A stretch of DNA of 64,000 bases from Lentzea xinjiangensis (GTDB taxonomy: Bacteria > Actinomycetota > Actinomycetes > Mycobacteriales > Pseudonocardiaceae). The stretch covers positions 186,001-250,000 of the forward strand of contig NZ_FOFR01000008.1 of NCBI RefSeq assembly GCF_900110955.1, in the 5' to 3' direction. Positions 9,239 through 18,591 of the stretch are shown here, one piece after another. The notes beneath the pieces are model-generated. The model was given only the letters and a program-made list of their open reading frames with translations. It did no database searches and was not told where the DNA came from. Position 1 is the first letter of the stretch. Each line of letters begins with the position of its first letter. The position numbers and the translations under genes were made by a program.

Positions 9239-10319
9239 GGATGACGTCGGCGGCCCGTGCGGCGCCGCCGCTGTTCTCGATGGCGGCACGCATCCGGTCG
9301 ACGTTGCGCCGGATCGTGTCGCTCGAGGCGACGCGGTCCACGGTCGCGCGCAGGTCCGCGTGGTCGTGGACGCGTTCGCCCAGGCCCAGCTCGGCCACGC
9401 GGTCCGCGTTCTCGCCCTGCTCCGGCGTCAGCGGCACGACCACCAGCGGCACGCCCTGCTGGAGCGCCTCCATGACGGAGTTCATGCCGCCGTGGCTGAT
9501 GAACGCGGCGGCGTGCCTCAGCACCGCCGGCTGCGGGAACCACGGCCGCACGTCGAAGTTCTCCGGCACCTCGCCGGCGTCCCGCGCGGACATCACCACC
9601 TGCCAGGCACCGTCACCGAACTGCTCGGCGCACGCCCGGTAGAACGCCGGGTCGCTCATGACCGAGCCGAGCGAGACGTAGAGCAGCGGCAGGTCCGTCC
9701 GGCGGGGCGACCACTCCTCGTCGCCGCGGCGCCCGAGCACCGGGCCGACGAAGTGGAACGTCTCGTCGAACGTGTCGCCGAACGGCTGGAACTCCCTCGG
9801 CAGGAACACGACGCTGCACGCCTCAGGGGCCTCGACGGTGCCCCACGGGTCGATCTCGACGCCGTGCTCGGCCGCGAACCGGGCGGTGTCCTCGCTGAGG
9901 TGCGGGTTCAGGTCGACGTCCATCACCCGGTGCTGCTCGTTGGAGGCGATGTGCGGCAGCGTGCGCACCGCCGGGATGCCGAGCCGCCGCGCGACGAGCC
10001 GCGCGGGCCAGTTCGTCGCGTCGTAGCAGATCAGGTCGGGCCGGTCGGTGCGGCAGCGGTCGAGCAGGACCGGGTAGGTCGCGCTCATCGCCGCGAAGTA
10101 GTGCCGGAACCACTCGCCGAGCGGGTCGGGCCGCACCGGGCGGAACTCCGGCAGCGCGGGCAGCTCGACCCACCGCGCGCCGGCCGCGGTCACCGCTGCC
10201 GCGTGCTCGGAGCCGGTCGCGTAGTCGATCTCGACGCCGCGTCGCACCAGCTCCTCGACCACCGCGAGGGTCGGTGTGACGTGGCCGTGCCCGGCGAGCG
10301 TGACGAAGAGGATCCCCAT
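9213..10319 (-). CDS. MGT-type glycosyltransferase (GT1 family)
   Basis: The 368-residue protein begins MGILFVTLAGHGHVTPTLAVVEEL, the N-terminal fold of GT1 enzymes such as macrolide glycosyltransferases. Its C-terminal half has the nucleotide-sugar binding region PWFPQPAVLRHAAAFISHGGMNSVMEAL followed by GVPLVVVPLTPEQGENADRV, the usual acceptor/donor signature. It would move a sugar from a UDP- or TDP-sugar to a small lipophilic acceptor, often as antibiotic inactivation or tailoring. It ends the leftward cluster ABC ATPase, ABC permease, Gfo/Idh enzyme, glycosyltransferase (32 bp gap), which suggests joint handling of a small molecule. Confidence 0.87.
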   Translation of the reverse strand: MGILFVTLAGHGHVTPTLAVVEELVRRGVEIDYATGSEHAAAVTAAGARWVELPALPEFRPVRPDPLGEWFRHYFAAMSATYPVLLDRCRTDRPDLICYDATNWPARLVARRLGIPAVRTLPHIASNEQHRVMDVDLNPHLSEDTARFAAEHGVEIDPWGTVEAPEACSVVFLPREFQPFGDTFDETFHFVGPVLGRRGDEEWSPRRTDLPLLYVSLGSVMSDPAFYRACAEQFGDGAWQVVMSARDAGEVPENFDVRPWFPQPAVLRHAAAFISHGGMNSVMEALQQGVPLVVVPLTPEQGENADRVAELGLGERVHDHADLRATVDRVASSDTIRRNVDRMRAAIENSGGAARAADVILSRAPRAA

Positions 10320-10351
10320 CCGCACGATCCTGCCGAACGAGGTCAAGCCAT

Positions 10352-11263
10352 TTACCGCAGGAAGGCCTCGACCACCTCGGCCACCCGCAGCCCGCTCGCG
10401 AAGTCCGCCAGGTCCCGCGGGTGCCCGCCGCGCACCGCCTGCGCGAACAGCGTGAGGCGCGAGTGGTCCGACCCGGTCCGCTCCACCGGCACCGGCTCCC
10501 ACGCGCCACCGTCCGAACTGGACAGGTCGGCCCACTGGGTGAGGCGCAGCGACCGCGTGGTGCCCCACACCGTCCACTCGTAGACCTCCGGCCCGGCCAA
10601 GCCGGAGAACGCCGACACGTGCACCGGCACCCCGCTGCCCCGCAGCAGGCCACGGGCCGCGACCTCGGCGGCGCCCGCCTCGGGGCAGTCCGACGACACC
10701 GACTCGACGGTGAGCGGCCCGAGCAGCCGGTCGGTGAGGTAGACGAAGTGCGACAGCACCTCGCGCACGAACCCGCCCTGCTCGGACCGCGCGAGCCAGG
10801 CGGCCTCCGCCTGGAACGCCCGCGGCCAGCGGGGGAACTGCAGCCTGATCTCCACGCCCCGCAGCGGGCCGAGCTCGGGCAGCCGGCGTTCGACCTCCAG
10901 GGTGGCCGCCATGTCCGACAACGCGAAGTTCACCGCGTTCGGCCGTCCCGCGGCGGCCTCGGCCATCCCGCGGGCCTCGCCCAGGTCGACCGCCAGCGGC
11001 TTCTCGCAGAACACCGCCTTGCCGGCGTCGAACGCGCTGAGCACCAGCGCGGCGTGCGACGCGGGCGGGGTCGCGACGTACACGGCGTCCACATCGGACA
11101 GAACCTCGTCCAGCGAGGCCACGACCGGGACGTCGAGCGCGCGGGGGACGACGTCGACGCCCGCGACCACGGTGTAGCCGGGATGTGCCAGCGCCGCCGT
11201 CAGCATCCGGGTGCCCATGGCACCCAGGCCGACGACGGCGAGGCGGATCGGATCAGCGGTCAT
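10352..11263 (-). CDS. Gfo/Idh/MocA-family oxidoreductase
   Basis: At 303 residues it carries an N-terminal NAD(P)-binding Rossmann fold (LAVVGLGAMGTRML, residues about 8-21), the family's EKPLAVDL motif (Lys of EKP near 90), and a C-terminal alpha/beta domain. Enzymes of this family oxidise or reduce sugar and inositol derivatives. It begins four bases after the ABC permease gene ends and precedes the glycosyltransferase. A role in making or altering a sugar for the transferase is possible but not shown. The substrate is unknown. Confidence 0.87.
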   Translation of the reverse strand: MTADPIRLAVVGLGAMGTRMLTAALAHPGYTVVAGVDVVPRALDVPVVASLDEVLSDVDAVYVATPPASHAALVLSAFDAGKAVFCEKPLAVDLGEARGMAEAAAGRPNAVNFALSDMAATLEVERRLPELGPLRGVEIRLQFPRWPRAFQAEAAWLARSEQGGFVREVLSHFVYLTDRLLGPLTVESVSSDCPEAGAAEVAARGLLRGSGVPVHVSAFSGLAGPEVYEWTVWGTTRSLRLTQWADLSSSDGGAWEPVPVERTGSDHSRLTLFAQAVRGGHPRDLADFASGLRVAEVVEAFLR

Positions 11264-11267
11264 GCGC

Positions 11268-12350
<1,083 letters not shown>

Positions 12351-12351
12351 G

Positions 12352-13221
12352 TCAGATCACTTCCCTGAAGATCTCGTCGAGCGTGGGCACGACCGGCGTG
12401 AACGAGCGGACCTCTCCGCGGTCGAGCGCGGCCCTGAGCACCTGCTGGGGATCCGCCTCGAACACCACGCGGGGCCCGTCGAGCTCCAGGACCGCCACGC
12501 CGGGGACGTCGCGGACCCAGCCCGCGTCCTCCGCGACGACGAGCTCGTAGCGGTCGGAGGCGTGGGTGCGCCGCAGCTCCTCGCGCGACCCGTTCGCCGC
12601 GATCCGTCCCTTCGAGATGATCACGACGTCGTCGCAGAGCCGTTCCACGATCGCGAGCTGGTGGCTGGAGAACAGCACCGGCACCCCGCTCGCCGCCCGC
12701 TTGCGCAGCACGTCGAGCACCGTCTCGACGGCGATCGGGTCGAGGCCGGAGAACGGCTCGTCGAGGATCAGCACGTCCGGGTCGTGCACCAGCGCGGCCG
12801 CGATCTGCACGCGCTGCTGGTTGCCGAGCGACAGCGACTCCAGCCGGTCGTCGGCGCGGCCGGTCAGCTCCAGGTCGGCGAGCAGCCGGTCGGTGTTGGC
12901 CCGCGCGGTCGCCTTGTCGACGCCGTGCAGCCGGCCGAGCCAGGTGATCTGCTCGCGGACCTTCATCTTCGGGTACAGGCCGCGTTCCTCCGGCATGTAG
13001 CCGAAGTGCGGACGGCGCTGCGGCGTGATCGCCTCACCCCGCCAGCTCACCGAGCCCCCGTGCGCGGCGAGCACCCCCAGCACGATGCGCATGGTGGTCG
13101 TCTTGCCGGACCCGTTGGCGCCCAGGAAGCCCGTCATCCGGCCGGGCCGCACGTCGAAGCTCACCTCGTCGAGCACCCGGTGGTCGCCGAAGTTCCGGCT
13201 GATCCCCCTCACAGTCAACAT
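12352..13221 (-). CDS. ABC transporter ATP-binding protein (NatA-like)
   Basis: The 289-residue protein has Walker A GANGSGKTT (about 35-43), Q-loop region FGYMPEERGLYPKM, a signature modified to LSLGNQQR (usual LSGGQ), Walker B VLILDEPFSGLDP and the H-loop Ser-Ser-His. The 'GYMPEERGLY' Q-loop and 'SLGNQQ' signature are typical of the NatA/export branch. It pairs with the permease that starts one base downstream. It heads the leftward four-gene cluster. No regulator gene is linked to it. Confidence 0.92.
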   Translation of the reverse strand: MLTVRGISRNFGDHRVLDEVSFDVRPGRMTGFLGANGSGKTTTMRIVLGVLAAHGGSVSWRGEAITPQRRPHFGYMPEERGLYPKMKVREQITWLGRLHGVDKATARANTDRLLADLELTGRADDRLESLSLGNQQRVQIAAALVHDPDVLILDEPFSGLDPIAVETVLDVLRKRAASGVPVLFSSHQLAIVERLCDDVVIISKGRIAANGSREELRRTHASDRYELVVAEDAGWVRDVPGVAVLELDGPRVVFEADPQQVLRAALDRGEVRSFTPVVPTLDEIFREVI

Positions 13222-13362
13222 GGGACGACGGTAGGCCGGCGCCGTCCAAGATCGCGTCCGTCGCGCGGCGTCATCCTCGCGGAGGACGCCGATCGGACCA
13301 ACGTCTGCGGCCTGGGCATCAGGGCCGAGTCCGTTGTGGATTCACGCGCCGGAGCAGCGACC

Positions 13363-13761
13363 TCAGCCGGGCTGCCGGGAACGCTCGTCGAAAGCGCGCT
13401 GACTGCGCTGGATCTGCTCGCTGTGCCGGACCGTCCAGGAGTACAGGTGCCAGAACGGTTCGCGCAGCGACCGCCCCAGCGGCGTCAGCGAGTACTCCAC
13501 CCCGACGGGGGAGGTCGGCAGCACCTTCCGCTCGATCATCCCGTTGCGCTCCAGGCGGCGCAGGGACTGCGTGAGGACACGTTGGGTCACACCGCCAAGA
13601 CGGCGCTTGATCTCGTTGAACCTGGCCGGGCGCTCCAGCACGGCGATCACCATCATCGACCACTTGTCCGCGATCTGGTCCAGGACCGGCCGGCTCGGGC
13701 AGTCGGCCCCGAAGCCCGGCCACCCGTCGAAGCCGGTGCCGAGCACGTAGGTATCACTCAT
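13363..13761 (-). CDS. HxlR-family transcriptional regulator
   Basis: The 132-residue winged-helix protein has the family's features: CPSRPVLDQIADKWSMMVI, then RFNEIKRRLGGVTQRVLTQSLRRLERNGMIERKV (recognition helix), and YSLTPLGRSLREP. I chose the ATG at 13761 over an upstream in-frame ATG at 13797 because only the former has an AGGGA motif nearby. It is divergent from the enoyl-CoA hydratase-like gene and very probably controls it. An AAGTGCGTTCTT element 18 bp upstream recurs before the second HxlR gene of this window. Confidence 0.9.
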   Translation of the reverse strand: MSDTYVLGTGFDGWPGFGADCPSRPVLDQIADKWSMMVIAVLERPARFNEIKRRLGGVTQRVLTQSLRRLERNGMIERKVLPTSPVGVEYSLTPLGRSLREPFWHLYSWTVRHSEQIQRSQRAFDERSRQPG

Positions 13762-13778
13762 GATCCCTGGTTCTTCCG

Positions 13779-13790
13779 AAGTGCGTTCTT
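13779..13790. promoter_or_regulatory. Candidate HxlR operator AAGTGCGTTCTT (copy 1)
   Basis: The 12-mer AAGTGCGTTCTT lies 18 bp upstream of the HxlR start, with TGGTTCTTC just before it. The identical 12-mer occurs at 52030-52041, in the same position and orientation relative to the other HxlR gene, also preceded by TGGTTCCTC. The intervening 79 bases up to 13869 should hold the promoter for the divergent hydratase. Confidence 0.55.
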
Positions 13791-13869
13791 GCCGCATCGC
13801 GCGCCACCACCGATTCTTGGTTCTCAGGCGAATCTACAACTTCCGCCGTTACCCGATCGGAGCTCGACC

Positions 13870-14712
13870 ATGCCCCATCCGCAGCCGGCCACCTGTTCGA
13901 ACCTCCGCGTCAGCACCGGCAACGGCGTCGCCGAGATCGTGCTGGACAACCCGCCGGTGAACGCGCTCGGCCTGACGATGATGCGTGAGCTGCACACGGT
14001 CCTGGACGCGCTCCGGAACGACCCGGCGACGAAGGTGATCGTCTTTTCCAGCGCGAACCCGGAGTTCTTCATCGCCCACGGGGACATGAACATGGCCGAG
14101 CAACTGGACGTCTTGCAGGAGATGGCGGCCCAGGCGCCCGCCGGGACGAATGTGTTCCAGGCCGTCGGCGAGCTCCTGCGGCACCAACCGCAGGTGACGA
14201 TCGTCAAGCTGACCGGCAAAGCACGCGGGAGCGGAGCGGAGTTCGTCGCCGCCGCCGACATGGCGTTCGCCGCGGCCGAGACCGCCGGGCTGGGCCAGGT
14301 CGAGGGTCTCATGGGCATCGTCCCCAGCGGCGGCGCCACCCAGTACCTGCGTCAGCGGATGGGGCGCAACCGGGCGTTGGAGATCCTCCTGACCGGTGAC
14401 CTGTTCGACGCCACGACCGCGGCCTCCTACGGCTGGATCAACCGAGCCCTGCCGGCGGCGGAACTGGACGCCTACGTCGCGCGGGTGGCTCGTCACATCG
14501 CCGACCTGCCCGAGGGCGTCATCGCCGGCATGAAGGCCACCCTGCCTCCCGAGGACCTCACGGAGGGCTTCGCCAGGGAAGAGGCGGTGTGGGGCGCGCT
14601 GATCAGCCGTCCGGAGACCCGGCAGCTCATGGCGGACGCGGTGGCCGAGGGTGCCCAGACGCCCGAGGGTGAACGCGATCTGGAAGGGTTGATGCGCTCC
14701 TTGCGCGGATGA
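13870..14712 (+). CDS. Enoyl-CoA hydratase/isomerase-family protein
   Basis: The 280-residue protein has the crotonase fold: ISEIVLDNPPVNAL-type N-terminus, oxyanion-hole segments (SSANPEFFIAHGDM and KARGSGAEFVAAADMAFA), and GLMGIVPSGGATQYLRQRMGRNRALEILLTGD. At the position of the first catalytic Glu (E-x-x-x-G-x-V/I) it has GLMGIVPSGG, so classic hydratase chemistry is uncertain. It may be an isomerase, a hydrolase or act on non-CoA substrates. HxlR regulators often control detoxification of reactive electrophiles, so a response role is plausible. The start ATG is the first in frame with good similarity. A hairpin follows at 14752. Confidence 0.85.
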   Translation: MPHPQPATCSNLRVSTGNGVAEIVLDNPPVNALGLTMMRELHTVLDALRNDPATKVIVFSSANPEFFIAHGDMNMAEQLDVLQEMAAQAPAGTNVFQAVGELLRHQPQVTIVKLTGKARGSGAEFVAAADMAFAAAETAGLGQVEGLMGIVPSGGATQYLRQRMGRNRALEILLTGDLFDATTAASYGWINRALPAAELDAYVARVARHIADLPEGVIAGMKATLPPEDLTEGFAREEAVWGALISRPETRQLMADAVAEGAQTPEGERDLEGLMRSLRG

Positions 14713-14751
14713 GGTCGCCGGTCAGCTCGCGGGGAGGTGGCCGTTCTCGAC

Positions 14752-14773
14752 GCCCCGCGGTTGCACGCGGGGC
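14752..14773 (+). terminator. Hairpin downstream of the hydratase-like gene
   Basis: Perfect 8-bp arms GCCCCGCG (14752-14759) and CGCGGGGC (14766-14773) with a 6-nt loop. It lies between two convergent genes (hydratase-like and fdhD), so it may serve both. Confidence 0.6.
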
Positions 14774-14839
14774 AGCCGACCGCGCGTGGCGGCGACCTGG
14801 TGACCAGTTCGTCCGCGGGCCGGCTCGGCGACGGCCGCC

Positions 14840-15679
14840 TTAGCGCCTCCCGGCCGTGACACCCAGGCGGTGCGCTCCCGTGTAGACGTTCATCGAGTTG
14901 CCCCGCAGGAACCCGACCAGGGTGAGCCCCGTCTCCTCCGCGAGGTCGGCGGCGAGCGACGACGGCGCGGACACGGCGGTGAGCACCGGAATCCCGGCCA
15001 TCACGGCCTTCTGCACCAACTCGAACGAGGCGCGCCCGCTCACCATGAGCACGGTGCCGGTCAACGGCAGCCGCCCGGCGCGGGTGGCCCAGCCGACGAC
15101 CTTGTCGACCGCGTTGTGCCGGCCGACGTCCTCCCGCAGGCACAGGAGCTCTCCCCCGGCGCTGAACAGCCCGGCCGCGTGCAGGCCACCGGTGCGGTCG
15201 AAGACCCGTTGCGCGGCACGGAGCTTCGCCGGGAACCCGGTGACCAGCGCCGGTGCGAGCCGGATCGGGTCGGCCGCCACCTGCCAGCTCGCGGTGGTGC
15301 GCACGGCGTCGAGGCTCGCCTTGCCGCACAGGCCGCACGACGACGTGGTGTAGAAGTTGCGCTCGATCGACGGGTCCGGTGGCGCGACGCCCTCGCCGAG
15401 CCCGACGTCGAGGACGTTGTAGGTGTTGCCACCGTCCGCCGTGGCGCCCGCGCAGTAGCGGATCGAGGCGATGTCGGACGGGGCGCGCACCACGCCCTCG
15501 CTGACCAGGAAGCCCGCGGCGAGGTCGAAGTCGTCACCCGGCGTGCGCATGGTCACGGCGAGGGACCGGCCGCGCACGCGGATCTCCAGCGGCTCCTCCA
15601 CCGCCAGCGCGTCCGGCCGCGCGGTGGCCGCGTCGTCCACCAGCCGCACCACGCGCCGCCTGCTCGTCACCCGTCCCAC
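14840..15679 (-). CDS. fdhD: FdhD, sulfurtransferase for formate dehydrogenase maturation
   Basis: The 279-residue protein has the FdhD hallmarks: AVEEPLEIRV, TMRTPGDDFDLAAGFLVSEG, the catalytic loop TTSSCGLCGKASLD (two Cys near 115-118), REDVGRHNAVDKV and VSGRASFELVQKAVMAGIPVL. FdhD carries sulfur from a cysteine desulfurase to the bis-MGD molybdenum cofactor, which active formate dehydrogenase needs. I chose the GTG at 15679 (MGRVTSRRR), five bases after GGAGGG, over the GTG at 15685, because actinobacterial FdhD proteins begin MGRVT. It ends the operon OFA antiporter, unknown protein, fdhD. The dehydrogenase itself is not in the window. Confidence 0.95.
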   Translation of the reverse strand: MGRVTSRRRVVRLVDDAATARPDALAVEEPLEIRVRGRSLAVTMRTPGDDFDLAAGFLVSEGVVRAPSDIASIRYCAGATADGGNTYNVLDVGLGEGVAPPDPSIERNFYTTSSCGLCGKASLDAVRTTASWQVAADPIRLAPALVTGFPAKLRAAQRVFDRTGGLHAAGLFSAGGELLCLREDVGRHNAVDKVVGWATRAGRLPLTGTVLMVSGRASFELVQKAVMAGIPVLTAVSAPSSLAADLAEETGLTLVGFLRGNSMNVYTGAHRLGVTAGRR

Positions 15680-16088
15680 GTGCACCCTCCCCTTCGGTCG
15701 CCTCCCGGCAGATCGCCACGCACTCGCCGAGCAGCCGCCGCAGCACCTCGTCCCCGGTGAGCGCCCGCACCGCCCTCGTCACGACCCAGCTCCGCGGCCA
15801 CCACCTCGGCGCGGTGATCCCGGCCCGGCGCACGCAATGCGCGACCAGCGGGCCCGCCGGCGCCTTCTCCGTCCCGATCACCTCCGTGGCGAACGGCAGC
15901 AGCTCACGCCGTCCGTCCTCCGAGGACCGGTCGTTGACGCAGCGGGCCACGCACGCCAGCACCGGGTGCACGCAGGCGGGCCGGTCCGACCACACCTCGC
16001 CCGCGAGCACCGACGTCAGCTCCATCAGGCACCAGCCGTCGGCGGGCGTCCGGTGCCAGCCCTTCGAGAGCCTCGGCACGCGGCTCAC
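15534..16088 (-). CDS. Conserved hypothetical protein between the OFA antiporter and fdhD
   Basis: A GTG at 16088, overlapping the antiporter stop as GTGA, opens a 184-codon frame. The first 130 residues look like a real conserved protein: GWCLMELTSVLAGEVWSDRPACVHPVLACVARCVND is a distinctive block, with several Cys and Trp. The last 45 residues are Gly/Arg/Ala-rich and lie over the first 146 bases of fdhD, so they may be poorly constrained read-through. I know of no function. Coupling to the antiporter and fdhD suggests it serves oxalate/formate metabolism. Confidence 0.7.
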   Translation of the reverse strand: MSRVPRLSKGWHRTPADGWCLMELTSVLAGEVWSDRPACVHPVLACVARCVNDRSSEDGRRELLPFATEVIGTEKAPAGPLVAHCVRRAGITAPRWWPRSWVVTRAVRALTGDEVLRRLLGECVAICREATEGEGARGTGDEQAARGAAGGRRGHRAAGRAGGGGAAGDPRARPVPRRDHAHAG

Positions 16089-17341
16089 AGCCGCGGCCTC
16101 CCCGGCTGCGACAGGTGCGCCGCGAGCACCGCTCCGGCGAGGCCGAGCACGCCGGCGGCGATGAACGCGAACGCGGGCCCCTGCGAGGCGAGGACGACCG
16201 CCGCGATCAGCGCGCCGGCGGCCTTCGCCGTGTAGAGCACGCCGAAGTTCTGCGCGCCGTTCGTCTCGCCGAAGTACTCCCTGGTGACGCCGACCAGCAA
16301 CGAGTAGCAGCACCCCGTGCCGAGCCCGGCGAGCGTGGCGCCGACGAGCAGCCCCGGCACGTTCTGGGAGAACAGCAGCACGAACTGGGCCAGTCCGCCG
16401 GTCGCCAGCGTCCAGACGAGCGCCCTGCGCCGGCCGGCCCGGTCGGAGATCCACCCGACCAGCACCCGTCCCGTGCCCGTCGCCGCGGCGAGCGTCGCCA
16501 GCGCGACCACGCCGAGCACCCGGTCCCCCACGAACAACGGCAGGTACGCCAGGTCGTACAGCGACACGGCGGCCGCGAACGCCACCCCGCCGTAGAGCCA
16601 CCAGAAGGTGCCGCACCGCATGGCCTCGCGCGTGCGGAACTCCTTGAGCGCGGACCGGTTCGGCACGCGCGCCCGGTCGAGCGCCCACTCGCGCGGCGGC
16701 ACGTCCGGCGGCCACCAGTGCTCGGGCGGGTCCGCCAGGAACGCCCCGGCGGCCGCCACGACCAGGGTGACCGCGACCGCCGCCTGCGCGAGGAACAAGC
16801 CGAGGTCGGCGGAGAGCACCCCGGCGGCGAGCACGAACGGCACCGAGCCGTACGCGAAGGCGGCGCTGACGAACGCGACCTTCCTCGTGACGCGCTCCGG
16901 GTACCAGCGGACGACCGTGCCGAGGCACGTCGCGTAGACCAGTCCCGCGCCGACGCCGCCGAGCACCGCGTACCCGACGAGCTGCCCCTGGCCGAGCGTG
17001 AGCAGCCCGGTGCCGCACAGGACCGCGCCGATCCACAGGGCACCGGTGGAGGTGAGCCGCCCGCGCTGCCGCAACCAGGCGGCGGGGAACGCGGTGCCCG
17101 CCTGGCACGCGGTCCACAGCGCCAGCACCCAGAACAGCTCGGTGACGCTCCACCGGTCCTGCAACCGCGGGATGAGCGCCCCGAACCCGTACTGCCCGAT
17201 GCCGGCTGCGAGCATCGCGGCCCACGCCGCCCACAGCACCGCGCGGCGCGACCTCCCCGACACCTCGAGGTCGGTCTCCCCCACCCGGTAGAGCCTCCCG
17301 ACGTGATCACGGACGTAGGTCGCGGCTGACATGCCCTTCAC
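16085..17341 (-). CDS. OFA-family MFS transporter (oxalate:formate antiporter type)
   Basis: The 418-residue protein has twelve predicted helices. Family-typical segments are GIGQYGFGALIPRLQDRW, GVGAGLVYATCLGTVVRWYPERVTRKVAFVSAAFAYGSVPFVLAAG and SDRAGRRRALVWTL. This is the OFA branch of MFS that holds the Oxalobacter oxalate/formate exchanger. Given frc-oxc in the window and fdhD in the same operon, exchange of oxalate for formate across the cytoplasmic membrane is likely, but other monocarboxylates are possible. A GTG at 17341 has GGAG four bases upstream. An in-frame ATG at 17332 is the alternative. The shared operator begins 12 bp upstream. Confidence 0.87.
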   Translation of the reverse strand: MKGMSAATYVRDHVGRLYRVGETDLEVSGRSRRAVLWAAWAAMLAAGIGQYGFGALIPRLQDRWSVTELFWVLALWTACQAGTAFPAAWLRQRGRLTSTGALWIGAVLCGTGLLTLGQGQLVGYAVLGGVGAGLVYATCLGTVVRWYPERVTRKVAFVSAAFAYGSVPFVLAAGVLSADLGLFLAQAAVAVTLVVAAAGAFLADPPEHWWPPDVPPREWALDRARVPNRSALKEFRTREAMRCGTFWWLYGGVAFAAAVSLYDLAYLPLFVGDRVLGVVALATLAAATGTGRVLVGWISDRAGRRRALVWTLATGGLAQFVLLFSQNVPGLLVGATLAGLGTGCCYSLLVGVTREYFGETNGAQNFGVLYTAKAAGALIAAVVLASQGPAFAFIAAGVLGLAGAVLAAHLSQPGRPRL

Positions 17342-17352
17342 CCCGCTCCGAC

Positions 17353-17380
17353 GATTGCATACAGTATGAAGTAGGCTATA
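17353..17380. promoter_or_regulatory. Operator-like site 2 between the OFA antiporter and moeA
   Basis: The sequence reads GATTGCATAC, A, GTATGA, A, GTAGGC, then TATA. It matches site 1 at 5784 in 22 of 24 bases and in the same orientation, including the perfect CATAC-N-GTATG palindrome. It is 12 bp from the antiporter start and 15 bp from the moeA start, so a bound regulator would block both promoters. The TATA after the conserved block may be part of a -10 element for moeA. Confidence 0.78.
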
Positions 17381-17394
17381 CCACGGGAGCCCTC

Positions 17395-18591
17395 ATGACC
17401 ATGCCCTGGACGCTCGCCCGGCAGACGGCGCGAGACGCGGTGAAACCGCTGGACGCCGTCGAAGTCGCGCTGCCCGACGCCGTCGGAGCGGTGCTCGCGT
17501 CGGCTGTGCGGGCCCTCGCGGACCAACCGGCCTGCGCCACGTCGGCGATGGACGGCTACGCGGTGAGCGGGCCGGGGCCGTGGACGATCACCGGCCGGGT
17601 GGCCGCCGGCGATCCGGTGCCCGGGGTGGCGCTGGGCCCCGGTGAGGCGTTCGGCGTGGCGACGGGCGCACCGGTGCCGGACGGCTCGGACCTGGTGGTG
17701 CCAGTCGAGCAGAGCGCGGTGGCGGGCGCCGTGCTCTCCGTCGACACCGGCGTGCCGTGCCGCCACACCGACTGCCGGCGGGAGAGCTGCGGACGTCCCC
17801 CGCACCGCGGCAAACACCTCCGCCGCCGCGGCGAGGACTGGTCGGCGGGCGAGGAGCTCCTCCACACCGGTGCCGTCGTCTCCCCCGCCGTCCTCGGTCT
17901 CGCCGCCGGCGCGGGCCACGACACCCTCCTGGTCCACCGCCGGCCGCGGGCGGCGGTCGTGGTCACCGGCGACGAGCTCCTGCGCTCCGGCCCGCCGCGC
18001 CCCGGCCGGGTCCGCGACGCCATCGGCCCGATGCTGCCGAGCCTGCTGACCGGAGCCGACCTGCTCGGCACCACCTACCTGCGCGACGATCCCGCCGCGC
18101 TGGCCGCCGCCCTCACCGGAGGCGCGGCCGACGTCCTCGTCACGTGCGGCGCCACCTCGGTGGGCGCGGCGGACCACCTGCGCCACGTGCTCGCCACCCT
18201 CGGCGCCGACGTCCTCGTGAGCGGCGTCGCCTGCCGGCCGGGCCACCCGATGCTGCTGGCCGTCCTGCCCGGCGGCCGCTGCGTCGTGGGCCTGCCGGGC
18301 AACCCGTTCGCCGCCTTCGCCGCCGTCATGACCTTGCTCCGGCCCCTGCTGGACACCCTCGGCGGCCACACCGCCCGCCCACCGGCCACCGCCTGGCTCG
18401 GCGACGTCGGCGCGCACCCCCGGGACACGCGGCTGGTCCCGGTGACCCGATCGCGCGGGGTGGCCGTGCCGGTCGGGCACGACCGGCCCGGCTCGCTGCG
18501 GGGCGCCGCGCTCGCCGGCGCGCTCGCCGTCGTCCCGCCGGGGCACCGGGGCGGCGAGGTGGAGCTGCTCACTTGCGGGAGCGCCAGCTGA
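17395..18591 (+). CDS. moeA: Molybdopterin molybdotransferase (MoeA-like)
   Basis: The 398-residue protein has the MoeA order: N-terminal part with TSAMDGYAV, ITGRVAAGDP and GEAFGVATGAPVPDGSDLVVPVEQ, then the cofactor-binding domain with VVVTGDELL, TCGATSVGAADHL and VGLPGNPFAAF, then domain IV. MoeA inserts molybdenum into molybdopterin, needed by formate dehydrogenase. Odd feature: where other MoeA proteins run straight to the RRRGED motif, this one has a Cys-rich insert (Cys122, Cys127, Cys132 in CRHTDCRRESC). It is divergent from the OFA antiporter/fdhD operon under the same operator, so it is probably a formate-dedicated copy. Its 3' end overlaps the next convergent gene by 23 bp. Confidence 0.93.
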   Translation: MTMPWTLARQTARDAVKPLDAVEVALPDAVGAVLASAVRALADQPACATSAMDGYAVSGPGPWTITGRVAAGDPVPGVALGPGEAFGVATGAPVPDGSDLVVPVEQSAVAGAVLSVDTGVPCRHTDCRRESCGRPPHRGKHLRRRGEDWSAGEELLHTGAVVSPAVLGLAAGAGHDTLLVHRRPRAAVVVTGDELLRSGPPRPGRVRDAIGPMLPSLLTGADLLGTTYLRDDPAALAAALTGGAADVLVTCGATSVGAADHLRHVLATLGADVLVSGVACRPGHPMLLAVLPGGRCVVGLPGNPFAAFAAVMTLLRPLLDTLGGHTARPPATAWLGDVGAHPRDTRLVPVTRSRGVAVPVGHDRPGSLRGAALAGALAVVPPGHRGGEVELLTCGSAS

